Source of the DNA: Pontibacter harenae
GTDB taxonomy: Bacteria; Bacteroidota; Bacteroidia; Cytophagales; Hymenobacteraceae
Length of the DNA stretch: 49,924 nucleotides
Reading direction: 5' to 3'
NCBI RefSeq assembly: GCF_020907245.1
Contig: NZ_JAJJWH010000032.1
Span: forward strand, 1 to 49,924
The notes beneath the pieces were generated by a model that saw nothing but the letters and a program-made list of their open reading frames with translations, ran no database searches and had not been told where the DNA came from. This document shows, in pieces, positions 17,866 to 26,143 of this stretch. Position numbers and translations under genes: made by a program. The stretch's first letter is position 1. Each line of letters opens with the position of its first letter.

Positions 17866-18828
17866 TTACACGCGCCTGCGCTTCTTTCGCTCTATATAGA
17901 TCGTCTTGCCGTCCTGCCCCTTCATCCTAACGTCGGTGAACTTGCCCTGGATGATCCTCTGGATGGCCTCCTCGTTCAGGCTCGCCAGGTCCAGCACCTC
18001 GCCCGTGGTGGTGGTGATGTCCAGCCGCCGCCGCTCCCCCTTCTCCACGAAGTTCACCGTCACCTCCTTGGCCCTGCGGTCGCGGATAGCCCACACCACC
18101 TGCCACTCCTCGGCCGTCAGCTCGTCTAGCTTCTCCGCTTTCTCCTTCCATATCCCGCTGGTGCGGAAAATATCCACCTGCTCGGTGATGGAGAGGTAGA
18201 CGTGGGTGGTCTTCAGGCGCGGCTCGCCCGACGACTCCATCCACAGCACGGGATAGCCCTCGGGCAGCAGCTGCACCCCCGCCTCGTCACGGCTGGCCAG
18301 CAGGTGGAACAATACCGAGTCCAGCACGGTGTACTTCATCTTGCCCTGCACGGAGGCGAAGGGCGCGTCTGAGGCCATCTCATCCTGTATTGCCTGCCGT
18401 TGCTCCTCGCTCATACCCGAGCGGTCGAGCATCTTTCCTACCCAAGCCTGATTCTCGGCCGACTGCATCGCCTCCGCCGCCAGCGCCTGCACGTCTACTT
18501 CAGCGAAGAGGTACTCCTTCAGCGCCTGGATGTGCTCCAGGGGCGTGCCCACCTGGCGTAGCCTGCTGATAAGCTTTACCCAAATGAACTCGGGCAAATT
18601 CATCAGGTTCTTTTTCCCCTCGGGAATATCCAGGGGCAGCAGCCCTGAGCGTAGCCAGTCGTGGAAGCGCTTAGCCGTGATGAAGGCGTCCTTCACCGAA
18701 AAGACTCGGCTGTAGTAGCGCTCGTAGGAGGCCTGCTGCTCCTCAGAGGTAGACATCCTAAAGGGCCAGGTGGAGAAGCTATCCACCTGTATGTCCACTA
18801 TTGGTAGCTCCTTATCTGCTGGCTTCAT
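17866..18828 (-). CDS. MerR-like helix-turn-helix protein of the element
   Basis: A 320-residue protein. Residues about 45-110 (FSVKDAFITAKRFHDWLRSG, then LMNLPEFIWVKLISRLRQVG and LEHIQALKEYLF) resemble a MerR-type winged helix followed by its dimerisation helix. The rest is alpha/beta and ends in a strongly basic tail (YIERKKRRRV). The family is not otherwise recognised; similar proteins accompany recombinase and primase genes in Bacteroidota elements. The TTACCC array immediately upstream is a plausible binding site. Confidence 0.65.
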   Translation of the reverse strand: MKPADKELPIVDIQVDSFSTWPFRMSTSEEQQASYERYYSRVFSVKDAFITAKRFHDWLRSGLLPLDIPEGKKNLMNLPEFIWVKLISRLRQVGTPLEHIQALKEYLFAEVDVQALAAEAMQSAENQAWVGKMLDRSGMSEEQRQAIQDEMASDAPFASVQGKMKYTVLDSVLFHLLASRDEAGVQLLPEGYPVLWMESSGEPRLKTTHVYLSITEQVDIFRTSGIWKEKAEKLDELTAEEWQVVWAIRDRRAKEVTVNFVEKGERRRLDITTTTGEVLDLASLNEEAIQRIIQGKFTDVRMKGQDGKTIYIERKKRRRV

Positions 18829-18968
18829 ATTCTCTTATCGTTATATCTAAATATTTTGTTACACAAATGTAATAAAGTTTTCCGTATACCCTCAGGCATC
18901 TTCAAGTTTTTTTGGTGCTTTCAATTTCCCGCTGCTGTGTCGGTAGCTTATCAGGTCTCCCCACATGT

Positions 18969-19164
18969 CGGGTAAGATGGGTAAGCAAAGTCGGCAACAA
19001 AAGCTTACCCGCTCTTCTCATGGTGATTTGCAAGGAACCGCCTGTGGCGAAAAAGGCCTTTAGGAGGCGCTGCGGCGGTTCTGGTATCCCCTTGCCCCCG
19101 CTGCTTTCTCTTCGGGTAAGATAAATTCCATTTTTACCCGAAAAGCGCTTACCCATCTTACCCG
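18969..19164. repeat. array of seven TTACCC(G) motifs in both orientations
   Basis: The spacer between the primase gene and the MerR-like gene holds CGGGTAAG at 18969, GGGTAAGC at 18979, GCTTACCCG at 19003, CGGGTAAG at 19113, TTACCCG at 19134, GCTTACCC at 19147 and CTTACCCG at 19157. The outer pairs form a perfect 18-bp inverted repeat, CGGGTAAGATGGGTAAGC, with its complement ending at 19164. The inner pair forms a 9-bp hairpin (TTCGGGTAA/TTACCCGAA). This looks like an iteron-type origin or an operator array. The 84-codon frame across it is probably not a gene. Confidence 0.8.
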
Positions 19165-19185
19165 CTTTCTGTGGAGGCTACTGTA

Positions 19186-21414
19186 TTAGAACGGCGGAAC
19201 CGTCTCTGGTGCCAAGGCTGGCTGCTGGCTGTTGTTGCCATCCACCTCCTCCCACGTCAGCTCGCGCACCAAGTAGCCGTAGCTGCTGCCCCGCTTTTTC
19301 CGCTCGAATCCATGCTTCCTGAGGGCCTTTCCCAGCTTGTTTGCGCTGGCGTCAGTGACGCTGATCTTTGCCTTCTCGGCAAGCTTCGCCGCGATCTGCG
19401 AGGTGGTCAGGAAAAGGCAGGATTCGTCTTCGCTGGCTTTCTCAAACCAGGTAAGCAGCAGCTCCTCCTCCACGCTTCGCACCTGGAAGCGCTCGTTGCT
19501 GGAGGTGATAAGCTTTATCTCCTCTTTGTCAAACCAGAAGCGGAAGCCCTCTCTGTAGAGGTGCAGTGCCTGCGCGTAGGCCATCTCCAGATCCACCTCG
19601 TGCCGATAGTCGATATCGGTGACCTCAAAGCAGAGGAAGCGCCTGCTACCCGTGGTGTCGTTGAGGAACTGGGCCGTGTTCACCGAGCCCGCGAAGCTGG
19701 CCCTCCTGGGCATCTTCTCGTGGTGGTGGCCGTAGGCCCTGCGTACCTTGATCTCGCTCTTAGTCACCATCTCCTTTAGCGCGCCTATTTCACTGCGGTT
19801 AAGGTTCTCCAGCTCGTCGAGGTTGATGAGCATGTTCTCCGACAGCTGCTGCAGCGTGTCCTTGTTGCTGGGGTTGATCTCGCCCGAGTACAGGTACTCC
19901 TTGAGTTGATCGGGAATCAAGTTCAGCACCCAGGTGGTCTTACCCAGACCCTGCCCGCCGCTGAGCACGATGAGCGCGTGGTTCACCACACTCTCATCCA
20001 GCACACCCGCCACCATGGCCACAAACCATTTCCTGAAACACATTTGCCACTGCTCCTGGTCGGTGGTGGTAACTGTTACGGCCAGCTCGCCAATGTGGTC
20101 CGTCTCGCCGTCCCAGGCGGGCAGGCTCTTGAAATAGGCCCTGAAGGGATCGTAGAGCGGGCAGAAGTCTGAGGAGAGCAGTACCCGCAGCTCCGCCTGG
20201 CTTACGCGCACCTGCGCCTTCTTCAGCTCCCGTAGCATGGTGCTCTCGGCGCGGTCGCTCAGCAGCCTCCACTTTCCCCTTTCGCTGGTTCTGTACTCTG
20301 CCCTGCTGGTGACGCTGTTATAGCGGAATTCGTACCGCGCCAGGAGGAATTCCTCAATCCTGTCGATGTGGGTGTCACCTGACGTCTCCCCTTTGGGGGC
20401 ATGCTGCTCTGAATCATCAAGGTCATTGGCTGGCCATGTTGCCGATGCTGTTGCCATTTGTTGCCGAGGCTGTGTTGCCGCCTGTAGCGGACGCGTGGCC
20501 GCTGCGGCATTGGGCTGTTGCCCTGCGCTCCTATCGGCGCGGAGTGTAAAGGTGCCGTGTTCCTGCACATGGGCATAGGCGCTCTTCACCGATGCCGTCA
20601 CCTCCTGCTCGCTGAAATTGTAGTCGGAGAGCAGGAAACCAAGAGCCTCCGCTTGCTGCACGCCGTAGCGGTTCATGTTGCAGGCCAGCTGGTGCACGAA
20701 GCTGTTGCGGCTCCCCTCCGCGTAGCTGTACCTTCGCTCCGTAAGGGCAATACAGTGCCTGTATACCGCTTCCGCGTCATCTAGGTGTGTGTTGCCTGGC
20801 TGTTGCCCGCTGTTGCCTGCCTGCCGTTGCCTTTTGTTGCTAACCACGGCAACGGGCGCAGCAACAGTATTCACCTGGAAAATGGAGGCAGACTCGTTCA
20901 GGTAAAGGTCGCTGTCGAAGGAGACAAAGCACAGGCGTGTTACGTCGCTGCCCGACTCGTCCACCTTCAGCCCCAGCAAACATACATAGTGTTCCTTCAC
21001 CTGTTTATATGCTTGCTTGTGCGCTTCAGCCAGACTTGTCACCCGCACCAGCACCTTCAGCCCGTTTCCCGAGGGGCTGGTGAAGGCGGCGTAGGTATAA
21101 GGCGATTCGCAGCTTGCTTGCTTTGCCCTAGCCAGCTCCTCATCTGTTAGCTTGTCAAAGTCAAGCACTACTGTTCCGGAATAGGATTGCAGGTGCTCCA
21201 TTCTGCGGCCTCCTTCAAAGATGCCTGAGGGGGTGAAGCCTGGCAGGCTTTTCTTTGCCTGCTCGTATGCCTCGGTTTGCCCATTTTGCCTAAAGGAGCG
21301 TACCTGATCCACCTCTTTGCGGTAGTCGCCACGCTGAATGCTGTGGAGAACAGCCGCTAGGGGCTTGTTCTCCGTAGTTTCGTTGAAATTCTGAAATATA
21401 CTTACAGGAATCAT
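19186..21414 (-). CDS. VirE/primase-type replication protein
   Basis: A 742-residue protein with three parts. Residues about 1-185 match the BT4734/VirE N-terminal primase-like domain (GTVVLDFDKLTDEELARAK, FTSPSGNGLKVLVRV). Residues about 205-295 resemble a PriCT helical domain (YSYAEGSRNSFVHQLACNMN). The C-terminal part is a virulence-associated E P-loop ATPase with LSGGQGLGKTTW (Lys492), LINLDELENLNRSE as the acidic Walker B and a later CFEVTDIDY. Such proteins probably start replication of the excised element. The linkers around 190-210 and 300-330 are Gln/Asn/Ala-rich and encoded by GGCAAC-rich DNA. It overlaps the upstream small gene by four bases (ATGA). Confidence 0.88.
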   Translation of the reverse strand: MIPVSIFQNFNETTENKPLAAVLHSIQRGDYRKEVDQVRSFRQNGQTEAYEQAKKSLPGFTPSGIFEGGRRMEHLQSYSGTVVLDFDKLTDEELARAKQASCESPYTYAAFTSPSGNGLKVLVRVTSLAEAHKQAYKQVKEHYVCLLGLKVDESGSDVTRLCFVSFDSDLYLNESASIFQVNTVAAPVAVVSNKRQRQAGNSGQQPGNTHLDDAEAVYRHCIALTERRYSYAEGSRNSFVHQLACNMNRYGVQQAEALGFLLSDYNFSEQEVTASVKSAYAHVQEHGTFTLRADRSAGQQPNAAAATRPLQAATQPRQQMATASATWPANDLDDSEQHAPKGETSGDTHIDRIEEFLLARYEFRYNSVTSRAEYRTSERGKWRLLSDRAESTMLRELKKAQVRVSQAELRVLLSSDFCPLYDPFRAYFKSLPAWDGETDHIGELAVTVTTTDQEQWQMCFRKWFVAMVAGVLDESVVNHALIVLSGGQGLGKTTWVLNLIPDQLKEYLYSGEINPSNKDTLQQLSENMLINLDELENLNRSEIGALKEMVTKSEIKVRRAYGHHHEKMPRRASFAGSVNTAQFLNDTTGSRRFLCFEVTDIDYRHEVDLEMAYAQALHLYREGFRFWFDKEEIKLITSSNERFQVRSVEEELLLTWFEKASEDESCLFLTTSQIAAKLAEKAKISVTDASANKLGKALRKHGFERKKRGSSYGYLVRELTWEEVDGNNSQQPALAPETVPPF
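20438..20840. repeat. two GTTGC(C/T) clusters inside the primase gene
   Basis: GTTGCC occurs at 20438, 20450, 20460, 20474 and 20518, and again at 20791, 20802, 20812 and 20826 with GTTGC at 20836. Both clusters fall in low-complexity linkers of the protein, and the word is read in more than one codon frame, so the conservation is at the DNA level. Confidence 0.6.
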
Positions 21415-21596
21415 GACGCGTCACACTCTGGGGAGGGTGCTACGTGGGGTTGGCTTGCAGGGCATTGAAGTGACTTGTCTGCCTCTTTTGCGCTACTGGT
21501 GGGTTGTTTTTGCCGTGCTGCGAAACACAGCTCAGTGATGCCCTGGATGATTACTGGAATCACCAACAGTGCCAGGAATAGGTAAATGGAATCCAT
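21411..21596 (-). CDS. small single-pass membrane protein
   Basis: A 61-residue protein from the ATG at 21596 (MDSIYLFLALLVIPVIIQGI): one N-terminal membrane helix and a polar tail. A further in-frame start 11 codons upstream is less likely because the shorter form begins directly with the helix. Its stop codon overlaps the start of the primase gene (ATGA), indicating translational coupling. Function unknown. Confidence 0.55.
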   Translation of the reverse strand: MDSIYLFLALLVIPVIIQGITELCFAARQKQPTSSAKEADKSLQCPASQPHVAPSPECDAS

Positions 21597-21734
21597 TGTT
21601 TTTAGGATTATGGTTGAACAATGGATCAAAGCAAACTAAAAAAACGCTGCTCATTTTTTTACCATATGAATCCGCTCATCTACCATATACTTTTTATTGT
21701 TCTACCATACGTTTCTGCGGCATGGGCCATACAG

Positions 21735-22490
21735 TTATAGGTTTTTATAGATGGTAGTAAGCTCGAAATCCTTTAGCTTTTCAAAAGTTTGCGGCATCAG
21801 CTCGATCATTTTTCGCCGCAGGTCCTTGTTGTGTATATTCTTTCCGTAGCCACGGTAGAAGCGTTTTATCACATCCATCAAATAGCGGGCGCTTACATTG
21901 GTTTTCAGATAGGATCCAGGAGGAATGACGGCAATATCACCCGTATCGGCAAACCAGGAGCGCATGAACAGGTCGAAATCATCCTCATACATGATCTGCT
22001 CTCCTTTTTGGTTAGCGGTCAGAAGCTCCCCAGCGAACCAGAATCGAATTTTATCACCAGATATCGATGTTTTCTTCGTTTCCATAACAACTATTCTTGG
22101 ATCGTTATCTGGTGAGATAGCCACCTTAGAAATGTTCTGCCGACTCTTTAGCCAACCTTTGGCAACAGGCTTAATTGTATTCCTGACCCACGTCAAAACA
22201 TAGAAGTCATATGCCTCATGCCACAGGTCTTTATAGCTCCACTTCACAAAGTCGAGGAAAAGCTTGTCTTCACCCTTAAATCTACTTTCCTGATAACTGA
22301 GGAAGGCGTACTTCTCTTCAATATCTTTCTCCCTATCGCCTAAAAGAGCGCTGTATTTTTCAATCAATTCCAGCCTAAGGGTATTAGGGTCGCTTGCATA
22401 ATCAGCGGCTACTTTATGAAGTATCAACTGGTATTTGCTTTCAGGTTTTTTATCCTGGAATGTGAAAGAAAGGTATTTCTCAATATGCAT
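21735..22490 (-). CDS. unknown protein of the element
   Basis: A 251-residue soluble protein without a motif I can name. It is rich in aromatic and charged residues (FLDFVKWSYKDLWHEAYDFY, IRFWFAGELLTANQKGEQI) and ends with a helical segment (RRKMIELMPQTFEKLKDFEL). First gene of the leftward set, about 140 bp from the small membrane protein. A small divergent frame overlaps its start codon. Could be a regulator or replication accessory; this is not shown by sequence. Confidence 0.65.
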   Translation of the reverse strand: MHIEKYLSFTFQDKKPESKYQLILHKVAADYASDPNTLRLELIEKYSALLGDREKDIEEKYAFLSYQESRFKGEDKLFLDFVKWSYKDLWHEAYDFYVLTWVRNTIKPVAKGWLKSRQNISKVAISPDNDPRIVVMETKKTSISGDKIRFWFAGELLTANQKGEQIMYEDDFDLFMRSWFADTGDIAVIPPGSYLKTNVSARYLMDVIKRFYRGYGKNIHNKDLRRKMIELMPQTFEKLKDFELTTIYKNL

Positions 22491-22670
22491 GTAAAATTAT
22501 TGGAACTTAGGCTAAAAAAGGAGTCCAATATAACACTTATCTTAACAGGAGTGGTAAAAAAGCATACGTTTGAGATAAAGTGTTCTCCACAAGATATTTC
22601 TAGTTCTCCCAATCAAGCGCTAAGGCAATCTGTAGGCTCTAAAAAACCTTATATCGTTACATTAAAATAA
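22485..22670 (+). CDS. possible small protein, divergent
   Basis: A 61-codon frame starting MHVKLLELRLKKESNITLIL and ending KPYIVTLK, with alternating hydrophobic residues suggesting a small beta-rich domain. Its ATG overlaps the start codon of the divergent gene at 22490 in opposite orientation. No clear ribosome-binding site is seen, and it could be chance. It is followed by 220 bp of very AT-rich DNA before hsdM. Confidence 0.3.
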   Translation: MHVKLLELRLKKESNITLILTGVVKKHTFEIKCSPQDISSSPNQALRQSVGSKKPYIVTLK

Positions 22671-22836
22671 ATTATAGAGTTCACAAACTTATAATTTACT
22701 ATGCACTCCTATTAAAGGCTTTAACTTTTCCTACAGTAAGCTAAGGCTATATGAATAAGCTAAAGTTATAACATAAAGTTAAACAATATGATATAAATTT
22801 AATATATCGAAATTATAATTTATTTATAACAATAGA

Positions 22837-22867
22837 TTGTGAAAACAGGTGCATTTTGGTAGTTTAG
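22837..22867 (+). promoter_or_regulatory. promoter of the hsdMSR operon
   Basis: TTG at 22837-22839, 20-bp spacer, TAGTTTAG at 22860-22867 (one mismatch to TAnnTTTG), 24 bases upstream of the hsdM ATG, in an extremely AT-rich spacer (22671-22891). Confidence 0.55.
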
Positions 22868-22891
22868 AAGCCAAATACCTTTTGATTTTTA

Positions 22892-24982
22892 ATGGAAAAC
22901 CTGGAACAACTGGAGCGTAGGCTGTGGTCTGCCGCGGATCAACTGCGCTCTAACTCGAAACTGACTTCTACTGAGTACTATATGCCCGTGCTGGGCCTTA
23001 TCTTTTTGCGCCACGCCTACAACCGCTTCCTGGTGGTGAAGGCCGAAGTGGAGGCAACGCTGCCTTCGCGTGGAGGCGTGACCAGACCTATCACCAAAGA
23101 AGACTTTACCCGCAAGAGTGCGCTTTATCTGCAGCCGGAGGCGCAGTACGAGTACCTGCTCACGCTGCCATCTGACCAGGACGTGGCTGGTGCCATTATC
23201 AGAGCCATGGAGCTGATTGAGGCGGACTATGCGCCGCTGCAGGGCGTGCTGCCGAAGGACTACCAGATATTCGAGAGCGATGTGCTCAAGAGCCTGCTCA
23301 AAACCTTTAACGACCAGGCGCTGCAGTCTGCTTCCGGTGATATGTTCGGGCGCATCTATGAGTACTTCCTGATGAAGTTTGCCATGCAGGGGGCCCAGGA
23401 CAACGGCGAGTTCTTCACGCCGCCTTCGCTGGTGCAGACGCTCGTGAACGTGATTGAGCCGGACCACGGCATCGTAACGGACCCTGCCTGTGGTTCGGGC
23501 GGCATGTTTGTGCAGACGAGCCATTTCCTGGAGAAAGTGGGCAAACCGGCACATGAGGCGGTAACGTTCTATGGGCAGGAGAAAACAGCTGCTACCATAC
23601 GCCTGGCTAAAATGAACCTGGCAGTGCATGGCCTGGAGGGAAGTATAGCCGAGGGCAACAGCTTCTACGAAGACCAGCATAGCCTGCTGGGCCGTGCTGA
23701 TTTTGTGATGGCGAACCCGCCGTTCAACGTGGATGAGGTAGACGCCGAAAAGATAAAGAACGACCCACGCCTGCCCTTCGGCCTGCCGGGTGTGAACAAG
23801 AGCAAGAAGGTAAGCAATGGCAATTATCTGTGGGTATCCTACTTCTACAGCTACCTGAACGATAAAGGCCGTGCAGGCTTTGTGATGTCCTCGCAGGCGA
23901 GTAGTGCGGGCAATGCCGAGAAAGAGGTGCGCCGCAAGCTGGTGGAGACCGGCCATGTGGATGCCATGATTTCTATCCGCTCCAACTTCTTCTACACCCG
24001 CACCGTGCCCTGCGAGCTGTGGTTCCTGGACAAAGGCAAGCCAGCCGCCATGCATGATAAGGTGCTGATGCTGGATGCCCGCAACGTATTCCGCAAAGTT
24101 ACCCGCAAAGTATACGATTTCTCGCCAGAGCAGTTCCAGAACCTGACCGCCATTGTATGGCTGTACCGTGGCCAGCAGGAGCGCTACCTGCAACTGGTGA
24201 ATGATTACCTGAACCAGGTATGCGAGGAGGCCGCTAAGGTGCCGGCACAGCTGCAAGCCTATGATTCCGTTCTCCGAAACCTGGAAGGTGCTGTGAAGGA
24301 CTTCCTGAAAGTGGCCCCGAAGGCAGAGGTAGCGAAAACGGAGCTGGAGGCTACTTACCACGAGTGGGAGCTGGCCTTTGGCAACTACTCCCACGATCGC
24401 GAGGCACTGCTGCAGGAGCTGGCCAGCTACCGCGACACCTGGTGCCCAAGCGTGCTGCATAGCAATGACTGGCAGCAGCAGGCACGCAAGGCCTTTGAAC
24501 CATTGGCTGCCAAAGCTAAAGGCCTTACAAAGCAGCTCGACCTGCTCTACAAGGTTGCCACCCGCACCCTGGATACCGCCACCGCAATTGCCAAAAGTAT
24601 AAACCGGCCTCTGCCGGTTACCGCCGAGGGCCCTGTAGCACAGCAACGCAAGGCACTGGACGCACAGCGCCACGAGGCAGCCGAGCAGCTGAAGCTGATG
24701 ACCTACTTCCATAAGCAAGCCGCCTGGTTGCAGACGCGCTTCCCGGAGGCGAAACTGCGTGATGTGGAGGGACTGGTGAAGCTAACAAGTATAGCCGAGA
24801 TAGAGGCCAACGACTGGAGCCTGACCCCAGGCCGCTATGTGGGCATGGCCCCGCAGGAGGTAGACGAGGACTTTGATTTTGAAGAAGCTCTGCGCGACAT
24901 CCACCTGGAACTGGCCGGCTTAAACGAGGAAGCCGCCGAACTGGCACAAACGATTCAGCAAAATTTTGAGGAACTAGTATAG
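22892..24982 (+). CDS. hsdM: type I restriction-modification methyltransferase subunit HsdM
   Basis: N6-adenine methyltransferase subunit of a type I system. The N-terminal helical HsdM domain (RRLWSAADQLRSNSKLTSTE) precedes the SAM-binding motif I DPACGSGGMF (197-206) and the catalytic motif IV NPPFN (275-279). The C-terminal third is a long helical region (about 420-690) that is longer than in E. coli HsdM and typical of the type IC-like group. It works with HsdS to methylate host DNA and with HsdR to cut foreign DNA. hsdS starts 12 bp downstream. GC content is far above the flanking spacer. Confidence 0.96.
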   Translation: MENLEQLERRLWSAADQLRSNSKLTSTEYYMPVLGLIFLRHAYNRFLVVKAEVEATLPSRGGVTRPITKEDFTRKSALYLQPEAQYEYLLTLPSDQDVAGAIIRAMELIEADYAPLQGVLPKDYQIFESDVLKSLLKTFNDQALQSASGDMFGRIYEYFLMKFAMQGAQDNGEFFTPPSLVQTLVNVIEPDHGIVTDPACGSGGMFVQTSHFLEKVGKPAHEAVTFYGQEKTAATIRLAKMNLAVHGLEGSIAEGNSFYEDQHSLLGRADFVMANPPFNVDEVDAEKIKNDPRLPFGLPGVNKSKKVSNGNYLWVSYFYSYLNDKGRAGFVMSSQASSAGNAEKEVRRKLVETGHVDAMISIRSNFFYTRTVPCELWFLDKGKPAAMHDKVLMLDARNVFRKVTRKVYDFSPEQFQNLTAIVWLYRGQQERYLQLVNDYLNQVCEEAAKVPAQLQAYDSVLRNLEGAVKDFLKVAPKAEVAKTELEATYHEWELAFGNYSHDREALLQELASYRDTWCPSVLHSNDWQQQARKAFEPLAAKAKGLTKQLDLLYKVATRTLDTATAIAKSINRPLPVTAEGPVAQQRKALDAQRHEAAEQLKLMTYFHKQAAWLQTRFPEAKLRDVEGLVKLTSIAEIEANDWSLTPGRYVGMAPQEVDEDFDFEEALRDIHLELAGLNEEAAELAQTIQQNFEELV

Positions 24983-24994
24983 AGCCTACTACAA

Positions 24995-26143
24995 ATGCTT
25001 ACAAATTTTGATACAAAACCTTTCCCAGAGTGTGTCTTTTTTCAAGAAGGGCCAGGACTAAGAAATTGGCAGTGGACACAGCATGGCATGAAGGTTATAA
25101 ACGTAACTAACATTCTAGGTGATGGTTCCATTAATATTTCTAATACTGACAAATATATTTCAGAAGTAGAGTTCGAAACTAAATACAGTCATTTTTTAGT
25201 AGATGAAGGTGATATAGTAGTAGCAAGTTCTGGTAATACATATGGGAAGATAGGTAGGATAAAAAGTGAACACCTACCCCTAATGATGAATACAAGTGTT
25301 ATTAGGTTTAGAAGTTTAAATACAGAAGCCTTAGATAATAACTATTTGTATTGCTATTTAAGGTCACCACTATTTAAGCATCAAATTGAACAGTTTGTAA
25401 CGGGAGGAGCGCAACCAAACTTTGGTCCTACTCATGTAAAGAAAATGTTCATAGACATACCTCCAATTTCTATACAGAGAAGAATAGGTAAAATAGTTGG
25501 TGCCTACGACGACCTAATAGAGAACAACCTGAAGCGCATTGCCCTGCTGGAGAAATCGGCGAGGCTACTGTACGAGGAATGGTTTGTGCGCCTTCGTTTC
25601 CCCGGCTACGAACATACCAACATCGTAGATGGCGTGCCGGAGGGATGGGAGAAAAAGAAGTTAGGTGATACGATAATCCTTAACTATGGTAAAGCTCTAA
25701 AAGAAAGTGATAGAGTAGCAGGTGACTTTCCCGTTTATGGTTCAAGTGGTGTAGTAGGCACAAATGAAAAGGCGTTAGTTGAAGGGCCTGCCATTATTGT
25801 TGGTAGAAAGGGGAATGTAGGCAGCGTTTACTGGTCTGACAAAAATTGCTGGCCTATTGATACGGTATACTATATCAGCTGCGAGGAAACTAATCTACAC
25901 TTATACTTTGCCTTACAGTACCTACCATTCATTAACAGCGACGCGGCAGTACCTGGATTGAACAGGAATCACGCCTACAACTTAGATGTGGTTTTACCTT
26001 CAAAAACAATATCAGAGGCATTTGATGAGCTGGTAAAACCAATGCACAACCAGATACTCAAACTACAATACCAAAACTACAGACTTAAACAAGCCCGCGC
26101 CATACTGTTGCCTAAACTCATAAACGGAGAAATCACCGTATGA
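24995..26143 (+). CDS. hsdS: type I restriction-modification specificity subunit HsdS
   Basis: Specificity subunit with two target recognition domains (about 1-165 and 225-345), each followed by a conserved helix. The central spacer is RRIGKIVGAYDDLIENNLKR with LYEEWFVRLRFPGYE, and the C-terminal one is FDELVKPMHNQILKLQYQNYRL. Length of 382 aa is normal. The stop overlaps the hsdR start (ATGA). The two recognition domains are markedly more AT-rich than the conserved parts and than hsdM and hsdR, which suggests domain exchange. Confidence 0.94.
   Translation: MLTNFDTKPFPECVFFQEGPGLRNWQWTQHGMKVINVTNILGDGSINISNTDKYISEVEFETKYSHFLVDEGDIVVASSGNTYGKIGRIKSEHLPLMMNTSVIRFRSLNTEALDNNYLYCYLRSPLFKHQIEQFVTGGAQPNFGPTHVKKMFIDIPPISIQRRIGKIVGAYDDLIENNLKRIALLEKSARLLYEEWFVRLRFPGYEHTNIVDGVPEGWEKKKLGDTIILNYGKALKESDRVAGDFPVYGSSGVVGTNEKALVEGPAIIVGRKGNVGSVYWSDKNCWPIDTVYYISCEETNLHLYFALQYLPFINSDAAVPGLNRNHAYNLDVVLPSKTISEAFDELVKPMHNQILKLQYQNYRLKQARAILLPKLINGEITV

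Larger units (their letters stand above)
15454..22490. mobile_element. core of a tRNA-Glu-associated integrative element
   Basis: The leftward gene set of a serine recombinase at the tRNA end, a MerR-like protein, a primase/VirE protein and small accessory proteins has the make-up of an integrative element or satellite replication module. The left boundary is the 3' end of tRNA-Glu. The right boundary is not visible as a perfect direct repeat of the tRNA end anywhere in the window, so the end given here is only the last gene of the core. The restriction-modification and other defence-like genes that follow are probably cargo. Confidence 0.55.

Noticed and set aside
17713..18129. 138-codon plus-strand frame
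   Set aside because: It runs from the GTTGC spacer into the antisense strand of the MerR-like gene and is His/Leu-rich without a domain.
18902..19156. 84-codon minus-strand frame between primase and MerR-like genes
   Set aside because: It lies across the TTACCC array, has no recognisable domain, and its sequence is dictated by the repeats.
22889..24718. 609-codon minus-strand frame antisense to hsdM
   Set aside because: It mirrors the codon bias of the GC-rich hsdM gene; its residues (long runs of Leu, Gln, His, Arg, Val) show no domain, while hsdM is unmistakable.
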